Notes: generated by a model from the letters alone, not told the origin. A DNA stretch of 64,000 nt from Paguma larvata (GCA_030068075.1 CM057836.1:72577788-72641787), one strand, 5' to 3'. Positions 20,126 through 33,032 are shown, counted from the first letter of the stretch. Numbers and translations: made by a program.

Positions 20126-22638
20126 CTCGCCCTTCCTGCCTCTCCAGTGAATTCTGAGATTTGATAACAATTACAGTCTCGGCGAGGGCTCTGTCTTGAT
20201 GAGGGGCAGCCTCCACTTACAAGAGAGGGGTAGGGAGGCACAAGCCTGGGCCAGACACAGGCCTGGGATGTTCCTCTACTCAAGGAATGTTTGCGTGTGA
20301 AACAACGAAGCGGGATCCACGCGGGCCTTCCCCCGAGTTCATTGGAAGCTGGCTCTTGCAGACGCCGACGTGGTATCTGTTGCACGGTGAGGAATACAGT
20401 CAAAAAACCCGCAGAATTCTACAGTCGACCAGGCCCCTGGCCCTTGGGGGACATGATCTAGTCAACGCCATCCCCCACTGAGCTGTGAAAGGCAAAACAG
20501 GTGCATGGCTAGCATCGCTGCCTCAGTTAGGGACCTCCGACAAACCACCTATCTACCCTGGACCCCAGCATCGTCCTCCTCAGAGGGCTACAGAGTGGGA
20601 AAGGACTCCGGTCACTCAGAGACATGGTTCAAATGAAAGGTGCTTCTGGCCCTCCATGATCAAGCTGCCTACCTATGAATCACCTGCAGGGTTTTCAGAT
20701 TCTCTCACACACAGAAGACGGCGGCCCCCGTTTTCCTTCTGCTGGATCTTAAGTCAGCGTGGGGGAGGGGGCGACCCGTCCCACAGCCAACACAACCCTA
20801 CCTTGGGAGAAACAGCAGAGAAGACGCTGCCGGAATGAGGCAGCAGAGATTGTGGGACCTGCCAACGATTAATTCAAAGCAGAAGCAAGAGCAGAGATCA
20901 CGCTGGACTCCAGTCTGACTCCTGCAAGGGCCGAGGCCAGGTTTCCGGACACCTTTCCAGACGCTCTGACGGCTCCCACTTCAGGTCCCACTGACCCGAC
21001 AGAACCACAGGACGGGGCCCGACACAGAGCAGGCGGGACTCGGGGAAAAGAAGGGAAAGACAAGAATCACAAGAAACAGGGCCCTTTCAGAGTGCAGTTT
21101 TGTCATCATCATTACCGTGCATTTATTTCCTCTGTTGAAAAGGCAAAAAAGTTTTCCATTGAGAGGCTAGGGCACTTCCATGTCATATTTCACTCCACAG
21201 CCTCCCTTTCTTGCCAACCGCCTCAGCCGCTGGGAAGAACCGTCCTTCCTGTCAGCCCTGGGGCACTTCTACCCAAGCATCGACTCGGAATTGTCCCCCT
21301 TTTCCCTCCTTCTCGCTCTACCCCCCCCCCCCACCAAGTGTCACCTGGACACCTTTCTGTTCAGGCGAACCCCTGGCAGAAACAGTCTCTCGACTTTGAA
21401 CAATGGAAAGTTCAAGGAAGAGCAGAGACGCCTTGATCCGCTGGAATGACCCGTGGGACCGAGTGTGCAGAGGAGAGAAAGCCAGGTGCAGAGCTCCATC
21501 TAACTTGAAATATCTGCCGGTTATAAAAGCCCTGCTCAGCACCGAGCCTCAGAACCATTTTCAAAAAGCTCCCCGGTCCCACCAGCCACTGCACCGGACA
21601 AACTCGTTATCCTCGGCTCCAAGGCAAGACAGAAGCTTAATCAGGTCAGTAGTGTTTGATCTGAAAATAAGTACCTTCTTTCAACACTCCACGGATTATA
21701 GGAATTATGCCTGGTAAAGCCACCTATACCGCCATCATGTCAAAGGATATTCGGGGATATTCCACTGAGAGGAATAATTACAGAGTCCCGTGCTATCAGA
21801 CCCACAAAATGAAAGTAAGCCCACCCATCACACCAGAAGCCAAAGCCTTGACGCTGATATGACGGTGGAAAAAAACAACCAGTTCCTAAGATTTGTCCTG
21901 CCTCCCTCCTTCCGTTGGGCCTATAACCTAGACTGGGGGAGGGCTGGGGAAGGGATGGCTGGGCTCCACCCAGCCTATTCTGATGGGTACATATGCCCCG
22001 GTTTCTGGTCACTCCTATGTTTTCTGAAAAGCTATTGCTTCCAGCTAAAATTTTCCACTCCTGGCCTCAACCCAAAGGTGAGTTTATTTTGGAAAGTCTA
22101 AGCCAAATTTTTCTGCAACTAGAGTTTTAAGCAGGTGAAATCAAGGTTGCTGCCTCCCCTGACATGAAATTATGTCCTGAAAGTACAACAATGGTTCAAG
22201 CCCCCCCACCCCCGAGTTTCCATGGAGCCGCTCTCCACAGGTCCAGGGGCAAAGTATGCATGAAATGTGGCGTGAAAAGTTATGCTTTCAAAAATGATAC
22301 TGAATGAGAAACTCAGATTTCATTTTGACATATCCAAACAGCGATGACAGGGAGTTACAGGCAGTTGCAAGCTTTAGACTTCTCGAAACACTTGACCCCA
22401 ACCTCTTATCCATGCCATAGAGCTGCCATGGGGATAGGAGGAGACCCTCCAAGCTCTCATCTGACATATGGTAAATGGGAGACAGGAGGGGCCAACGAGG
22501 ACTTAGGGTCACATTATATGAGAGTTGCTAAAGTCAAGACCACCCTCTTGACTGCTGGTCTTCTTAGGCCAAATTTTATAGCCTTTTATAGGAGTTACAA
22601 CAGAATCTTAAAATATGGCACTGAACTACATTTTCAAA
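20126..22638. other. Single-copy DNA, about 2.5 kb without recognised repeats
   Basis: No repeat, RNA gene or exon was recognised. A C run lies near 21321-21331. Confidence 0.4.
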
Positions 22639-22819
22639 ACTTCTTAGGGGCACTTGGGTGGCTCAGTCGGTTGCGCGTCCAACTTCAGCTGAGGTCATGG
22701 TCTCACCGTCCATGAGTTGGAGCCCCGCTTCCGGCTCTGTGCTGGCAGCTCAGAGCCTGGAGCCTCCTTTGGATTCTGTGTGTCCCTCTTTCTCTGCCCC
22801 TCCCCCACTTGCTCGCGCG

Positions 22820-22852
<33 letters not shown>

Positions 22853-22907
22853 TCTCTCAAAAATAAACGTTAAAAGAATTTCTTTTAATTAAAAAAAACA
22901 CTTCTTA
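22639..22907 (+). mobile_element. SINEC, forward, with short target-site duplication
   Basis: The body is about 22647-22899. ACTTCTTA flanks it at 22639-22646 and 22900-22907. The head TGGCTCAGTCGG resembles a tRNA A box and the B-box region is GAGTTGGAGCCC. A (CT)n block is followed by AAAAATAAACGTTAAAAG and an A-rich tail. Confidence 0.94.
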
Positions 22908-22954
22908 AAACTTTATCTTGTTTGCTCTCTGGACAAATTCGAGAGACAAGGAAG

Positions 22955-23050
22955 ACACTGGCGTTTACTCAGCGCCCAGACATGCCACATACATTCATTC
23001 TCCCAAAACTATGCAACTGCTCTGGTGATGCCCCTTTTTCAGAGAAGGTA
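22955..23050 (-). repeat. MIR-like relic, reverse
   Basis: GGCGTTTACTCAGCGCCCAG, then ACATACATTCATTCTCCCAA, then GATGCCCCTTTTTCAGAGAA, matching the complement of the MIR 3' half ('tttattgagcgcttactatgtgcc...tcatttaatcctcac...ccattttacagatgagg'). Confidence 0.6.
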
Positions 23051-23514
23051 GGCGAGAGACCCTGGGGGTCAGGGTCAGTACTAAGGACCAAGTGGGTCAC
23101 ATCTCCATAAAAGAGTGCCAGGGTCAGGAAAACTCAAAGACCCAGGTCACATTTTATACAGGAAAGTCACATTAGGCTTACCCCTCCTTTCCTGACCCTC
23201 TCCAACAGCCCCGTCTCCAAAAAGGGAAGGATCTTGTCCAAAGAATATTGGACAATATTGGAATTGGGACATTGGAATAGTCAGGGGATGAGGTAAAGCA
23301 TCTACGAACCAGAAAACCAACGCCAACATAGTAAGCCAGTAGAGACCTTCATAGATACTGCACTGAAGAGACATGTATAGGCTTTTTACCCTATATTTAA
23401 TCCTACAAACAATGAAAGAAATTAAACGGAGGTAAAAGGCTAATAACCTCAAACACTACACACTGCTCCCTGCTATGACTTCCCTGGCCTTTTTCTATGC
23501 AGATGTGTATCACC
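23051..23514. other. Single-copy DNA
   Basis: No repeat or exon was recognised. Near 23244-23280, ATTGG/CCAAT-like words occur four times, with no promoter context. Confidence 0.4.
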
Positions 23515-23615
23515 CATGGGTCTCTGGGCCTGCACCAAGTAAAGGCTCAAGAAATAGTGGATTGTTGGATAGATGGATGGATGGATGGATGATGGATGAT
23601 GGATGGATGGATGGA
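23515..23615 (+). repeat. L2-type 3' end leading into a (GGAT)n microsatellite
   Basis: GGGCCTGCACCAAGTAAAGG then CTCAAGAAATAGTGGATTGT resembles the L2 end 'gcctggcacatagtaggcgctcaataaatatttgttg'. Its GAATG-type tail is replaced by GGAT/GATG units at 23567-23615. Confidence 0.6.
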
Positions 23616-24584
23616 CAAAATAATAATGTTTTCAGTAATAATGCCTCTTAATCTAGATGGAATTCAAATCTGCACTCTTCCAATCACTTGATGGAGACAT
23701 ATTTGTCATTTTAATACTTGCAATATAAAAGAAGTGATTTTAGCTTTATCTTCTGTGAGCATATGTATGAAAGAATATGAATGTTTTGTTGTGAGTGAAC
23801 AGACTGTCTAGTCGAAGATGGTTTTCCCAAAAAGTGTGACAGAAGCCCAATTATTGTCTTTTTAAGAAACAAAGCAAAATAAATGTTCTGGGAAATAACT
23901 CTTATGAGAACAAGCGAAGCTTTCTACTGAGGACAATAAAAGAAAATCCGAAGAAGAAACGGTTTGACCAACGGAGGTCCTCTGTCTATTCTTCTAGTAG
24001 AAGGTTCTCTGGAGATTCCAAATAAAAAAATAAATAAATAAAAATAAAAATAAAATAAAATGCCTCTTACCCTCCAGGAGCTTCTAATCGAGTCATGTAT
24101 TTCTAAGCTAGAGAATAAAGCTTAGGAGGAAAGGAAATTGCACCGCAGTCTCTAACTCAGATAGGGGGGCACAGAACAGTCACTAGGAATGCAAAAATAA
24201 TTACAAGAAGCTGGGGCCCAACACGTTCCACCTTTACTAAGGGCGGCTAAATTGTTAGATTTATAGTTAAAGACAAGGACTGATTTCCTTCAAGCAAAAA
24301 GTAAAACCCCTTCTAGTTCCTTCTACACTCAGAGTAAGGTTTTCGAACCGCTCCTTTGAGCATATTAACCAAGGGATGACAAAGGCCAGGGAGTGAGACA
24401 GAAGAGGCAGCCCTTGCCCCGCCTTCAATAAGAGAAGCTCCTTAGATTTACTTTACGTGCCTAGAGCTTTATTTACAAAAAGAAAAGGGGAGGGGTTTCC
24501 TCCTACTAAAAAATATTAATAATTTGGATACCACTGTTGTAGAACATTGGCTAAATCTCATTCCAGTCTAGAAGCTTTAAATAG
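23616..24584. other. AT-rich single-copy DNA with an (AAAT)n tract
   Basis: No gene was recognised. An AAAT/AAAAT microsatellite lies at 24022-24061. Confidence 0.45.
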
Positions 24585-25178
24585 TCAGGATATTGAAGCC
24601 ACCTATGTATCTGTCAATGGATACGGATTTTTTAAATGTCTGTGTAGAAAGAATATTATTCAGAAATAAAAAAGAAGGAAATCCTGCTATTCGTGACAAC
24701 ATGGGTGAACCGGGAAAAATTACACTAAGTGAAATAATGCCAGACAGAGAAGGACAAATACTGCATGATCTCACTCAAACGTGGAATCTAAGAAGTCCAA
24801 CCCATAGAACCAGAGAGCAGAGCCATGGCTGTTAGGGGCGTGAGGAAAATGGGAGTGTGTCGGTCAAAGCGCACAAACCTCCAGTTATGTGACGAATGAG
24901 TTCTGGAAATCTAATGTACTGCATGGTGATGGTAGTTAATGTTGGCCCTGACATTTGCCAAGAGAGTAGATCTTAAGTGTTGTCACTGCAAAAAAAAAAA
25001 AAAAAAAAAAAAAGGAAGCGAAGCAATGTGTGTGTTTGTGACCTTGATTGTGGGGATCGTGGCACAATTAATTTACCATGATCACAAAGTCTATGTATGT
25101 TAAATCGTTACATCGCATCCTTTAAAAAAATCACATTGTTCAATTATATATATATTGTCAACTGTACCTCAAGAGAAG
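24585..25178 (+). mobile_element. Old LINE-1 (L1M-type) 3' end
   Basis: AGAATATTATTCAGAAATAA, GTGACAACATGGGTGAACC, CACTAAGTGAAATAATGCCA and CATGATCTCACTCAAACGTG correspond to the end of ORF2 and the 3' UTR of mammalian LINE-1. The tail end TATATTGTCAACTGTACCTC is the terminal L1M sequence. The reading frame is broken by indels, and an A run interrupts the element at about 24991-25013. Confidence 0.85.
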
Positions 25179-25299
25179 AGCGGGAAAATAGTATAGAGGG
25201 GAGAAAAAAAAGAACTAGATCCCAGACATCAGCCTTCAGGAGGCAAAAACCCTACAGCTCAAGGTAAACACGTCCAACAAGCTGACTGGGCGACTTTAT

Positions 25300-25470
25300 A
25301 GGCGCTATCCCACGTGATTGCCACAAAAGAATTGCATAGAGTGGCAGCATTCTAGCCCATTCTTCCAGATGAGGACATAGACACTGAGAAAAGGCAAAGA
25401 ACTTGTCCAACGGCCGGGACTGGCACCCTAGGCCACCTGACACCAAAGCCTCCCCGTCCCAAAGCATCCT
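25300..25470 (-). repeat. MIR SINE relic, reverse
   Basis: GGCGCTATCCCACGTGATTG, then CATTCTTCCAGATGAGGACA, then CGGGACTGGCACCCTAGGCC reproduce the MIR complement through the 'cccattttacagatgagg' and 'gggatttgaacccagg' positions. Confidence 0.7.
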
Positions 25471-26118
25471 TGCCAGCTACTAAACCAGGTTGGTCTCCAC
25501 GTTCAAGCGGCAGCTGATCACTCCCATGTCAGGTTTACTCTCCATGTTTGGCTTCTGGTTTTGCATCTGCTGGGTGATTCCTAAATTTCAGGTACGAAGA
25601 GAGAAAGGAAGGAAGTAATCTAGAGACTCATCAACGTCTCTAAGAATCCAACGCCAATATAAATGGCGTTTTACATCGCTTCCTAGCCTGAGCCAAGAGG
25701 AAAAGTTCTGCCTTCATCTGGGGTCGTGCCTGGTTAACCCACTAGGTGGGCAAAACTTGCTTTCTTCCCTGCCTTATCCTTTCCGGAATGCCCTCATCTG
25801 TACTTCAGGCCTCTATTGCCCTCGGAGGCTCTGTGCTCTCCCCTCCCTAGACACAAACTACCCCCGAAAAAGATCTTGGGGATCGGTATTTACCTCTTAG
25901 TGAATCTGCAAGTCACTGTGACCCCCCTCACAGAGTGCACCTGCATTTTAAAGTTCTCCACTGATAAAGTTCTGGAGGTCTCATCTAATGGATGCATTTA
26001 TTTCTAGCGCAAGGGCATAAGGATTCTCTAGAGTGGCTACCAATGTTATCTATACATATCAGGCAGCCCATCTGAAACTTTGAATACTTCCAGTTTTTCC
26101 AAAACAAAACCAAATACC
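25471..26118. other. Single-copy DNA
   Basis: No repeat or exon was recognised. Confidence 0.4.
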
Positions 26119-26160
26119 ACACATGCGCGCGCACTCACACACACACACACACACACACAC
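26119..26160. repeat. (CA)n microsatellite
   Basis: Begins with alternating purine-pyrimidine CACATGCGCGCGCACTCACA and continues as (AC)n to 26160. The alternating pattern could adopt Z-DNA. Confidence 0.92.
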
Positions 26161-26204
26161 CCCAAAAACCAAAATGAAGTCTGCCCCCGTTTCCCACCCA
26201 ATAA

Positions 26205-26312
26205 GATAGCAACGGTTACTATTCATTGAGTAGCTGTTATGTTCCAGGCCTTGTTCTAGGTGTAAATGTATTATCTGTAATCTTCAACACAATCCTTCAT
26301 TTCCCTTCTTTC
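26205..26312 (-). repeat. MIR relic, reverse, cut off by the MLT1 LTR
   Basis: AGCAACGGTTACTATTCATT, then GTTCCAGGCCTTGTTCTAGG, then AATCTTCAACACAATCCTTC form the MIR complement. The element stops where the MLT1 starts, so the LTR inserted into it or beside it. Confidence 0.65.
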
Positions 26313-26775
26313 CTCGCTGTATTGGTTTCCTGGGGCTGCCGTAACAAACCACCACAGACTGGGTGGCTTCAAACAACAGAAATGCTCTCTCTCGAAGCTC
26401 TGGATGCTAGGAGTCTGAAATCAAGGTGTGGGCAGTGCCGAGCTCCCTCCAAAGGCTCTAAAAGAGGACCCCTCCCTGCCTCTTCTAGCTTCTGACAGCC
26501 CCAGATGGCTGTGGCATCGTAACTTCAATCCCTGCCTCCACCCTCGTGTGGCCTTCTTCTCCCTGTGTCTGTCTTTGCATCCATATTTTCCCTTTTTAAA
26601 GGTACACTATTCATACCGTATTAGAACCCACCCCAATGACACAGTATAAATCGATTACTTCTGCAAAGACCCTACTTCCAAATAAACTCATATTCTGAGA
26701 TACCAGGAATTAGGGCTTAACACATCTTTACAGTGTGTGTGTCGGGGGGGTACATCGTCCAACTCCTGACACCCA
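26313..26775 (-). mobile_element. MLT1 (MaLR) LTR relic, reverse
   Basis: TGTATTGGTTTCCTGGGGCT, then GCCGTAACAAACCACCACAG, then ACTGGGTGGCTTCAAACAAC are the complement of the MLT1 3' end. CAAAGACCCTACTTCCAAAT and ATTAGGGCTTAACACATC are the complement of its 5' half. It is a solitary LTR with no internal retroviral-like coding region. The internal part is diverged. Confidence 0.8.
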
Positions 26776-26899
26776 TCTATGAGATGACTTCATGGGCCTA
26801 CAAGGTCCTGGTGAAGGTAAAGTTCAGTTTCATTTCCTAGATTATTCTCAGTCCAGCAGAAGCGCGGGCTCGAGTATCTTGAAGAAATGTCTCCCATCA

Positions 26900-27260
26900 A
26901 AGCTATGCTGCTTCCTGCTGCTCCCTGTGCTTCAGGCTCTTCTGTCCCTTCTTTATGCAACGATGCCTTTTCCTCCTTTATAGCTTGGTTCACACATCGC
27001 GACCCCAAGGAGCCTTCCCTGAGCTCCCAGACCAGGTCAACCCATTTCAGGATCTCTGCACACCATCTATCCCTCCCTCACTGCCCTCATCAACATTGAA
27101 ATTTTCCATTTGTTTCAGGATTACTAGACAGACATGTCTCTCCACCAGCAGCCTGGGAGCCCCCGGAGGGCAAGGACCTCTCCGCTGGGCTCACAGCTGT
27201 ATCCCCAACTCTAAGCCCAGCCCCTGGCTCTCAGGTGGGGCTCAGAGCTTTGTCCTTGGC
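26900..27260 (+). repeat. L2 LINE relic
   Basis: CTTCCTGCTGCTCCCTGTGC, then AAGGAGCCTTCCCTGAGCTC, then CCGGAGGGCAAGGACCTCTC, then GCTCACAGCTGTATCCCCAA. These are four successive landmarks of the L2 3' region in forward order. Confidence 0.75.
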
Positions 27261-29141
27261 TCTTTGGAAAGAAAACTCAGGTAACCATTTCGTGCTCGGC
27301 CCCAAGCATCCTGGTTAGTTAAGTGCAGTCATTAACCTGGGGACCCATGCCTTCCATCTTCGAGGCCTGCGCCCAGCCGCTGCCTCCGCTCTGCAGCCCA
27401 GTCTGTGGCTGGCCATCTCTGAGAAGCGAAGAGTCGTCATCCAGGGCTACCCCCTAAGTTCCCCCACTGCCCCCACCCCACATCCAGCCCTCATCAGTGT
27501 GAGAGGCAGGTGTCTTCCCTCCCACCAGACACAGGAGGCGACATGCACCCGAGAGCTTTCCAGGGTCCTAAGAGGTGTGTTCATTTCACACCTCCCTCAT
27601 CAGCTGGCGGCACCAACAGTGCCTTCCCCAAGCCACAATGTTCTGAGAAGGCAATTTCATACTTTGAACACCCTACCAAACCCTGTACCTCACACCCGCC
27701 CTGCTCCTGAAATCCACCGGGACCACAAAAAACAGGGCCGACCTCTTTGGGATCAGCTTTACAGAGTCAGTGCAGCTAAAGCAAGCGTGGCCTGTGTCCA
27801 GATAAAGACAGCAGAGTCACGTCTACAATGACCCAGCATGGCAACTGGCCCCTTACCCCCAACCCACAGCCCTTCCAACCAAGGGCTCTGGGTGGCATCA
27901 CCGAGGAAGGCCATCTGGCCATTCCTTAGCTCCCTGCAACTCATGATAAGTCACTCACCCTTCCTTCCTTAGCAAAACTTTCCTGGGTTCCTATAGTGGC
28001 CATTGGACAATTGAAGACACTAGAATTGACAAGGTTGGGGGGGAAAAAAAGGCCCAGCTTGTTGCCCCATGCCAGCACCTTAACTCTAAAGAGACACAGA
28101 TGAGAAATCAAATGAGAAGGCAGTGGAGAAAACGCCCTAGCAGAAGGGGGCTGCAGGGCAGGGTGACATCTCTGGGGAGTGACTGGAGCCCCCTCTCTGC
28201 CTGTGAAGGACAGTGAGGGGGGAGGTTGGGAGGAGGTGCGGGGCATGAGGCAGAACTTCCAAGCAGAGAGAAGAAAAAGAGGTTATGGGAACAGCAAACC
28301 ACACCATTTGCCTGCGGTGTAGAGTGTCCAGTAAAAATAGAAATAGATGAAGCTAAAAAGATAAAACCGGGGGCCAGCTTATAAAGGGTCTTGTAATGAG
28401 CTGACGAGGCGTAATTTGCTACCACTCCCTCGGTGGTATGTAAGTTTGGCCCTCTTCCTAATGGTGGATTTTAAGTTCACGGATGTTAATTCTCTCAAAA
28501 GGGGCACAAGCACGTATGCACCTATGTAATGCCTGTTCATTTCACCTCTGCACACACAACCAGACCCTGAGAAACCCAGACGACTGGTGCCCGCATGGCT
28601 GCCTTCGGTCATCGTCAGGGCTTTCTCAGATCAGCTGTTTCTCCGGATGGCTTCCTGGGATACATGCGTTCGCCATCACGCCCAGATACGAGAATCTGGA
28701 TTTGAAAAGCTACATCTCATCCTTGTTTCCTGCTTACATTACTGACCTCCCTCCCCGTCTCTTCCTCTCATCTTCCTTTCTCTCTTCCTTTATAGTTGTG
28801 TGTTTTTTTTGTTTTTTTTTCCTGTGCTCACCGCTCTTTGCAGCAGCTGCAGAACCTCACGATATCTGGGAAGTCCATTAACTGGTTGTTTACTGAGCTC
28901 CACCTCATTAGCGGAGACGCTGAGCAAAATCGAGCCTCACTCCCAGGGAGCGCAGTCCCTCGTGAAACTGGGGACACTCCCTCAAACTGCCCCTTCCTTC
29001 CACTCCCCCAACCGGAGACTTGTGTTTTCTATCAAGCCGGATTATATTAACTTCACTACAAGAAGATGCTAAATACGATGCGGGATGCCGGGAGGAAACG
29101 ACTCCATCGAACTCGCCTCCCGGGAATCTGGATAGTTTAAC
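27261..29141. other. Single-copy DNA
   Basis: No repeat was confidently recognised. A stretch at 28354-28410 (GGGGGCCAGCTTATAAAGGG) is faintly reminiscent of an old mammalian repeat but cannot be assigned. Poly-T runs occur at 28802-28820. Confidence 0.4.
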
Positions 29142-31844
29142 GTGAAGCCACACAGCGTCTCGGCGTCATACACAAAATCCTATTTTAACCACGTGTCCAG
29201 AAGCTTGCCCACGACACGAGTGTGGGCTGCCCGACACGCAGCCAAACGTGGCATTTGCAGGTGGTACCCAGCGCAGCATTTGTGGGAAATAAAGCCAGTC
29301 ACTGCCTGGACACGGAAAATAAGCCTACAGGGAACTGACATGCGCTGGGCAGCCCCTTGGAACCTGGTCTCTTCCGTCTGTCAGAAGGCTCCACTCCACT
29401 CGCTCTGGCTGCGACGAAAGTCCTCCAAGGGTTTTAATGTTCTTGATTTCTCTCAAGGTCGAAAACAAATACACACGCAATTAAAGAACTCGGGAACCCA
29501 CTCTACCCACCTGCAGGAACATTCGGGTGCTGGCCCATCTGGAAAAGCTCAGGGGCATCGGGGTGGTCCACGGAGCCAGTCTGAGCATTCGGTCTGGGCC
29601 GGCAGGGGAAGGATGGGCTCTGAATCAGGAAGCTGCTTCCGGTCAGCTCCCGGGGACAGAGGCCGGCGAGGGCCTTGGTCCTCCAGGTGGAGCTGGCCCC
29701 CATAAGAAGCCACCTGAAGGGTGAGATAACCAGGTCTAGAGTGAAAAAGACAGGCTGGAGATGGTGTCATCCGGTGTACCCCAAGTTAAGGGCAGAAGCC
29801 TATTCTACACTGGCCCCTCACCTTGCTTTGTTGGGAGGCCCTGCTTGCGATGTCTACGCTGGTTTGGTTTGGTTTTCTTTTTGACGGTAAAAGTCCCTCT
29901 CCGTGCTGGTTAAGTGAAGAAGACAATGGACATTCCCCCAGAGTTTAGTCAAGACTAATCCAGGACCGGCGCACCATTAGGGGGCACAAAAGGCAATAAT
30001 CAGCCTGACCAGGTCTCTGGAGCTCCAAAATAAAATTCTTCAGGGCCAGAGCCCAGCAGAACGGGGGCACCCAGGGGGACAGGGCGAGGCCGGAAGGGAG
30101 CGCCCCGCCCCTACCTCCCAGGCCCTCCCGGGCAGAGCACTGGCTTTGAAATGAGAACTCACTGGTTGGGTACATCAGAGCATGTACTCCATGTGGAGGC
30201 ACCTGCCTGAGTACGAGAGCAAAATCCATCTTCGATCTCGTGATAAACCTCCGATCACCACGGGTATGAAAGCAAGAGTGGGCATAAAAGGGTTTGCCTG
30301 CAGTTCTGCACCAAACATAGCCCTTTTTGGCAGGTACAGAAGCCAAGGCAGACAGGAGGTCCGGAATAAAAAGGGAAGTGGGGTTCTGGGCCCAGGAAGA
30401 GAAGAAGGGCTCTGCGACCATGGTGGTGGGGGTGCACGATCGGACACCTGTCCGAGCGGCGTCCCGAGCAATCATTTCCTGGTCCTCACCTGCACCGTCA
30501 AGGGTACTAGGGCTTTTTCAAGCTCCGGCGTGAGCCCAGAAATCTAACGCAAGGCCCGATGCTGGCACAAAAGGCCACCCGGTTGGTCCAGATTTCACTG
30601 TGGGGGACAACCTCGTGGTCAGCATTCCCCGCTTCCTGTGAGGAGATTCCAGCCGGGTGGGAAAACGGAGCTCTGGGCTCAAAGATCTCTGCTCACCCCC
30701 CCCCCATCTTGGCAGCCTCCCATCAGGCCTCTTGCTCATTTCTGGAAGGCCTCGACTGTTCGAAGAAAAGGAAAAGATGATGCCAAGCGGCACCGTCGCC
30801 TGCCACGTGGCCCCGTGGGTTCTCTCCTAAGAGCTGTGAGAAGGTGGCGTGTGGCGAGGACAACAGCAAACGCGAGGCGTGAGGCGGAGAAACCAAGGAA
30901 GCCAAGAGGACACGCGAAGCGTCTCGAGCAAAATTCAACACGTGAGGGCAAGGAGCAAGCAGGGCAACACGTGAAGGCAAGGAGCCTCCTGCCAAAATCC
31001 CCACCGGGAATCTGGAGAAACAAGGTGTCTCTCTCGTGGCCCCAGGAAACCTATCGGGAAGAACCGCTGCTGATATCTGACAGGGCCCCAGAAAGCCTTT
31101 TTTCATAACTTCGAAAAAGTAATTATTTTAACCAGTGATGTGTATAATAAACTCTTGTCAGCCTGACATTAAAATCTGTTTCTTTTCTCTGCTCCCCACC
31201 CGTTTCCCCACAAAGCCCCGGCTTCCCACAAGTGTGGCACATGTTCCAGTATTGTTATTTTAGGATTTCTTCAAGGAGCTCGGTGACGGGCAGCTATTTT
31301 GTTAAGTGGCGGTGCATTTATCTAACACACGCACCATCTCCCTGCAGGAGAGGAGAGAAGGATTGGAATGCGGTCGGCCTCTCCATCTCCAGCTGGGACT
31401 GTGCTCTCTTCAGTGAGTGGTGACGGCTTCGGAAAGACCACTGTGGATACAGGGAAAAGCTGAAGAGAAAGGGTATCGACGTCCTTAAAGGCCAAGGAGA
31501 AGAGACCAGCGTCGAGGGAAAAAGAAGAAAAAAACTGAAAACCAGGCTTTTCCTCTCAAGATGTATAATAACCCGCATTCTGCACAGTCCGGAGGAATAA
31601 ACTCGAGCTCCTCGGGAAAGTTTCCTGACAGAGAGAGGAAAAACAGGAAGGAAGAACTGCCCTCCTCCTTGTCTGTGAGTTCCGCAGGGCAGGAAACACG
31701 GCCGGTGCGTCTTGCGTGAGGCTAAGGTTAGCTCTTCACAGCCAAGCTGAAGTAGAAAGGAGAGGCGATCTCCTTCCTGAAACACTGGCTTCCTCATGTG
31801 ACTCCTTTTCTGTAACTCCCAGGAGTTCCCGGTCTCCCTCAGAA
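29142..31844. other. Single-copy DNA with unassigned open frames
   Basis: No repeat was recognised. Open frames of 187 codons (29142-29705 plus), 176 codons (29945-30475 minus), 156 codons (30638-31108 plus) and 179 codons (31318-31857 minus) occur in moderately GC-rich sequence. None shows a domain I recognise, and each is overlapped by similar frames in other phases, so I treat them as chance. Confidence 0.4.
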
Positions 31845-32110
31845 AAGAAGTCCACACTCCTCAGCCTTATATTCAAAGCCCCCCACAGACTAGATTCATC
31901 CTGGCTAACCACAGCCCACTTGCTCCCAGATACAATCCCCTCTGGACCGGCCAGTCTTCTCACTGTCCCGTGGACACGCAATGTTTGTGCCAACATAGAA
32001 GCCATCAACCTGAGACGCTTCTGCGTTTCTTACCTACTTACAGAAACTACTCCTGATTCAGAGTTCCTCTCCTACCTTCCACGAAGCTCTTCTCCACCAC
32101 TCTAGCCAAC
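31845..32110 (+). repeat. L2 LINE relic, ORF2-3' region
   Basis: AAGTCCACACTCCTCAGCCT, then TTCAAAGCCCCCCACAGACT, then CATCCTGGCTAACCACAGCC, matching the L2 passage 'aagtccaaactccttagcctggcattcaaggccctccatgatctggc'. The remainder is diverged. Confidence 0.7.
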
Positions 32111-32807
32111 ACTGCCCTTGCCTTGCCTTTCTGCGAGACAAAACGAGCACACGGGCATTGCCCAGGGAACCCTGGTCCCCCCTGCTCGTGTGGCACAGGC
32201 TCTGAGTCCCACGTAAGTCCCATGAATGCAAGACACCCCTCCCTTTTGTATCCGTTAGCGCTTAGCACGGAGCTGGACTGACGATTCCTCTGGTACCTGA
32301 TGAGTATGGCGAAGGGTTGCGGCCACACACTCCGGGCTGCCTGACCGCATCCTCATTCCCCTGCCCCATTCTCTAGACCCGGATCCAGAAATTCAGATCG
32401 CAAGGGAGGTAGGAATGAAGGGAAGAACAGATGGTGGCGGATGGTGGTGGACGGTGACAGAGGGAAAATAGTTGGGATTTCCGGGTCAGGCTCCTATGGC
32501 ACTTTTGTTTCTGACATAAGCCACTTTATTTGGCATGAGTTCTTGGGTCAGAGAAAGCCTATCTGGGAGGTAAGACCGATCTTTTAGTTTGGGAAATAGC
32601 TGGAAAATGAAAAAGCTGGACAATCTACGAGGAAACTATGAGAGCTGGGGTGTAAGCCTTCTGTCTCCATGGTAGTAGGGGACAGCAGAGGTCAGTAATC
32701 ACGAAGTTCTGTCCCCAGGTCAACAAGCTCATTCTCCAGTCTTCAGGGAGGGCTGTGGACCCCACCACATGAGTGATTCTCATGGATTAAAAATCTCCAT
32801 AAGGTTT
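32111..32807. other. Single-copy DNA
   Basis: No repeat or exon was recognised. Confidence 0.4.
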
Positions 32808-32974
32808 GGGGCACCTGACTGGCTCAGTCGGTTAACAGTCCGACTCTCGGTTTCAGCTCAGGTCATGATCTCACAGTTTTGTGGGTTCGAGGCCCACGTC
32901 GGGCTCTGTGCTGACAGTGCAAAGCCTGGTTGGGAGTCTCTGTCTCCCTCTGTCTTTCTGCCCCTCTCCCACTC

Positions 32975-33011
<37 letters not shown>

Positions 33012-33032
33012 GAAATAAATAAATAAAAAAAA
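32808..33032 (+). mobile_element. SINEC, forward
   Basis: Head GGGCACCTGACTGGCTCAG; B-box-like GTGGGTTCGAGGCCC; GGGCTCTGTGCTGACAGTGC; a long (CT)n block; tail AAATAAATAAATAAAAAAAA. No clear target-site duplication was found. Confidence 0.95.

Noticed and set aside
29142..29705. 187-codon plus-strand open frame
   Set aside because: No domain, no promoter or splice context, and its composition looks like random GC-rich sequence.
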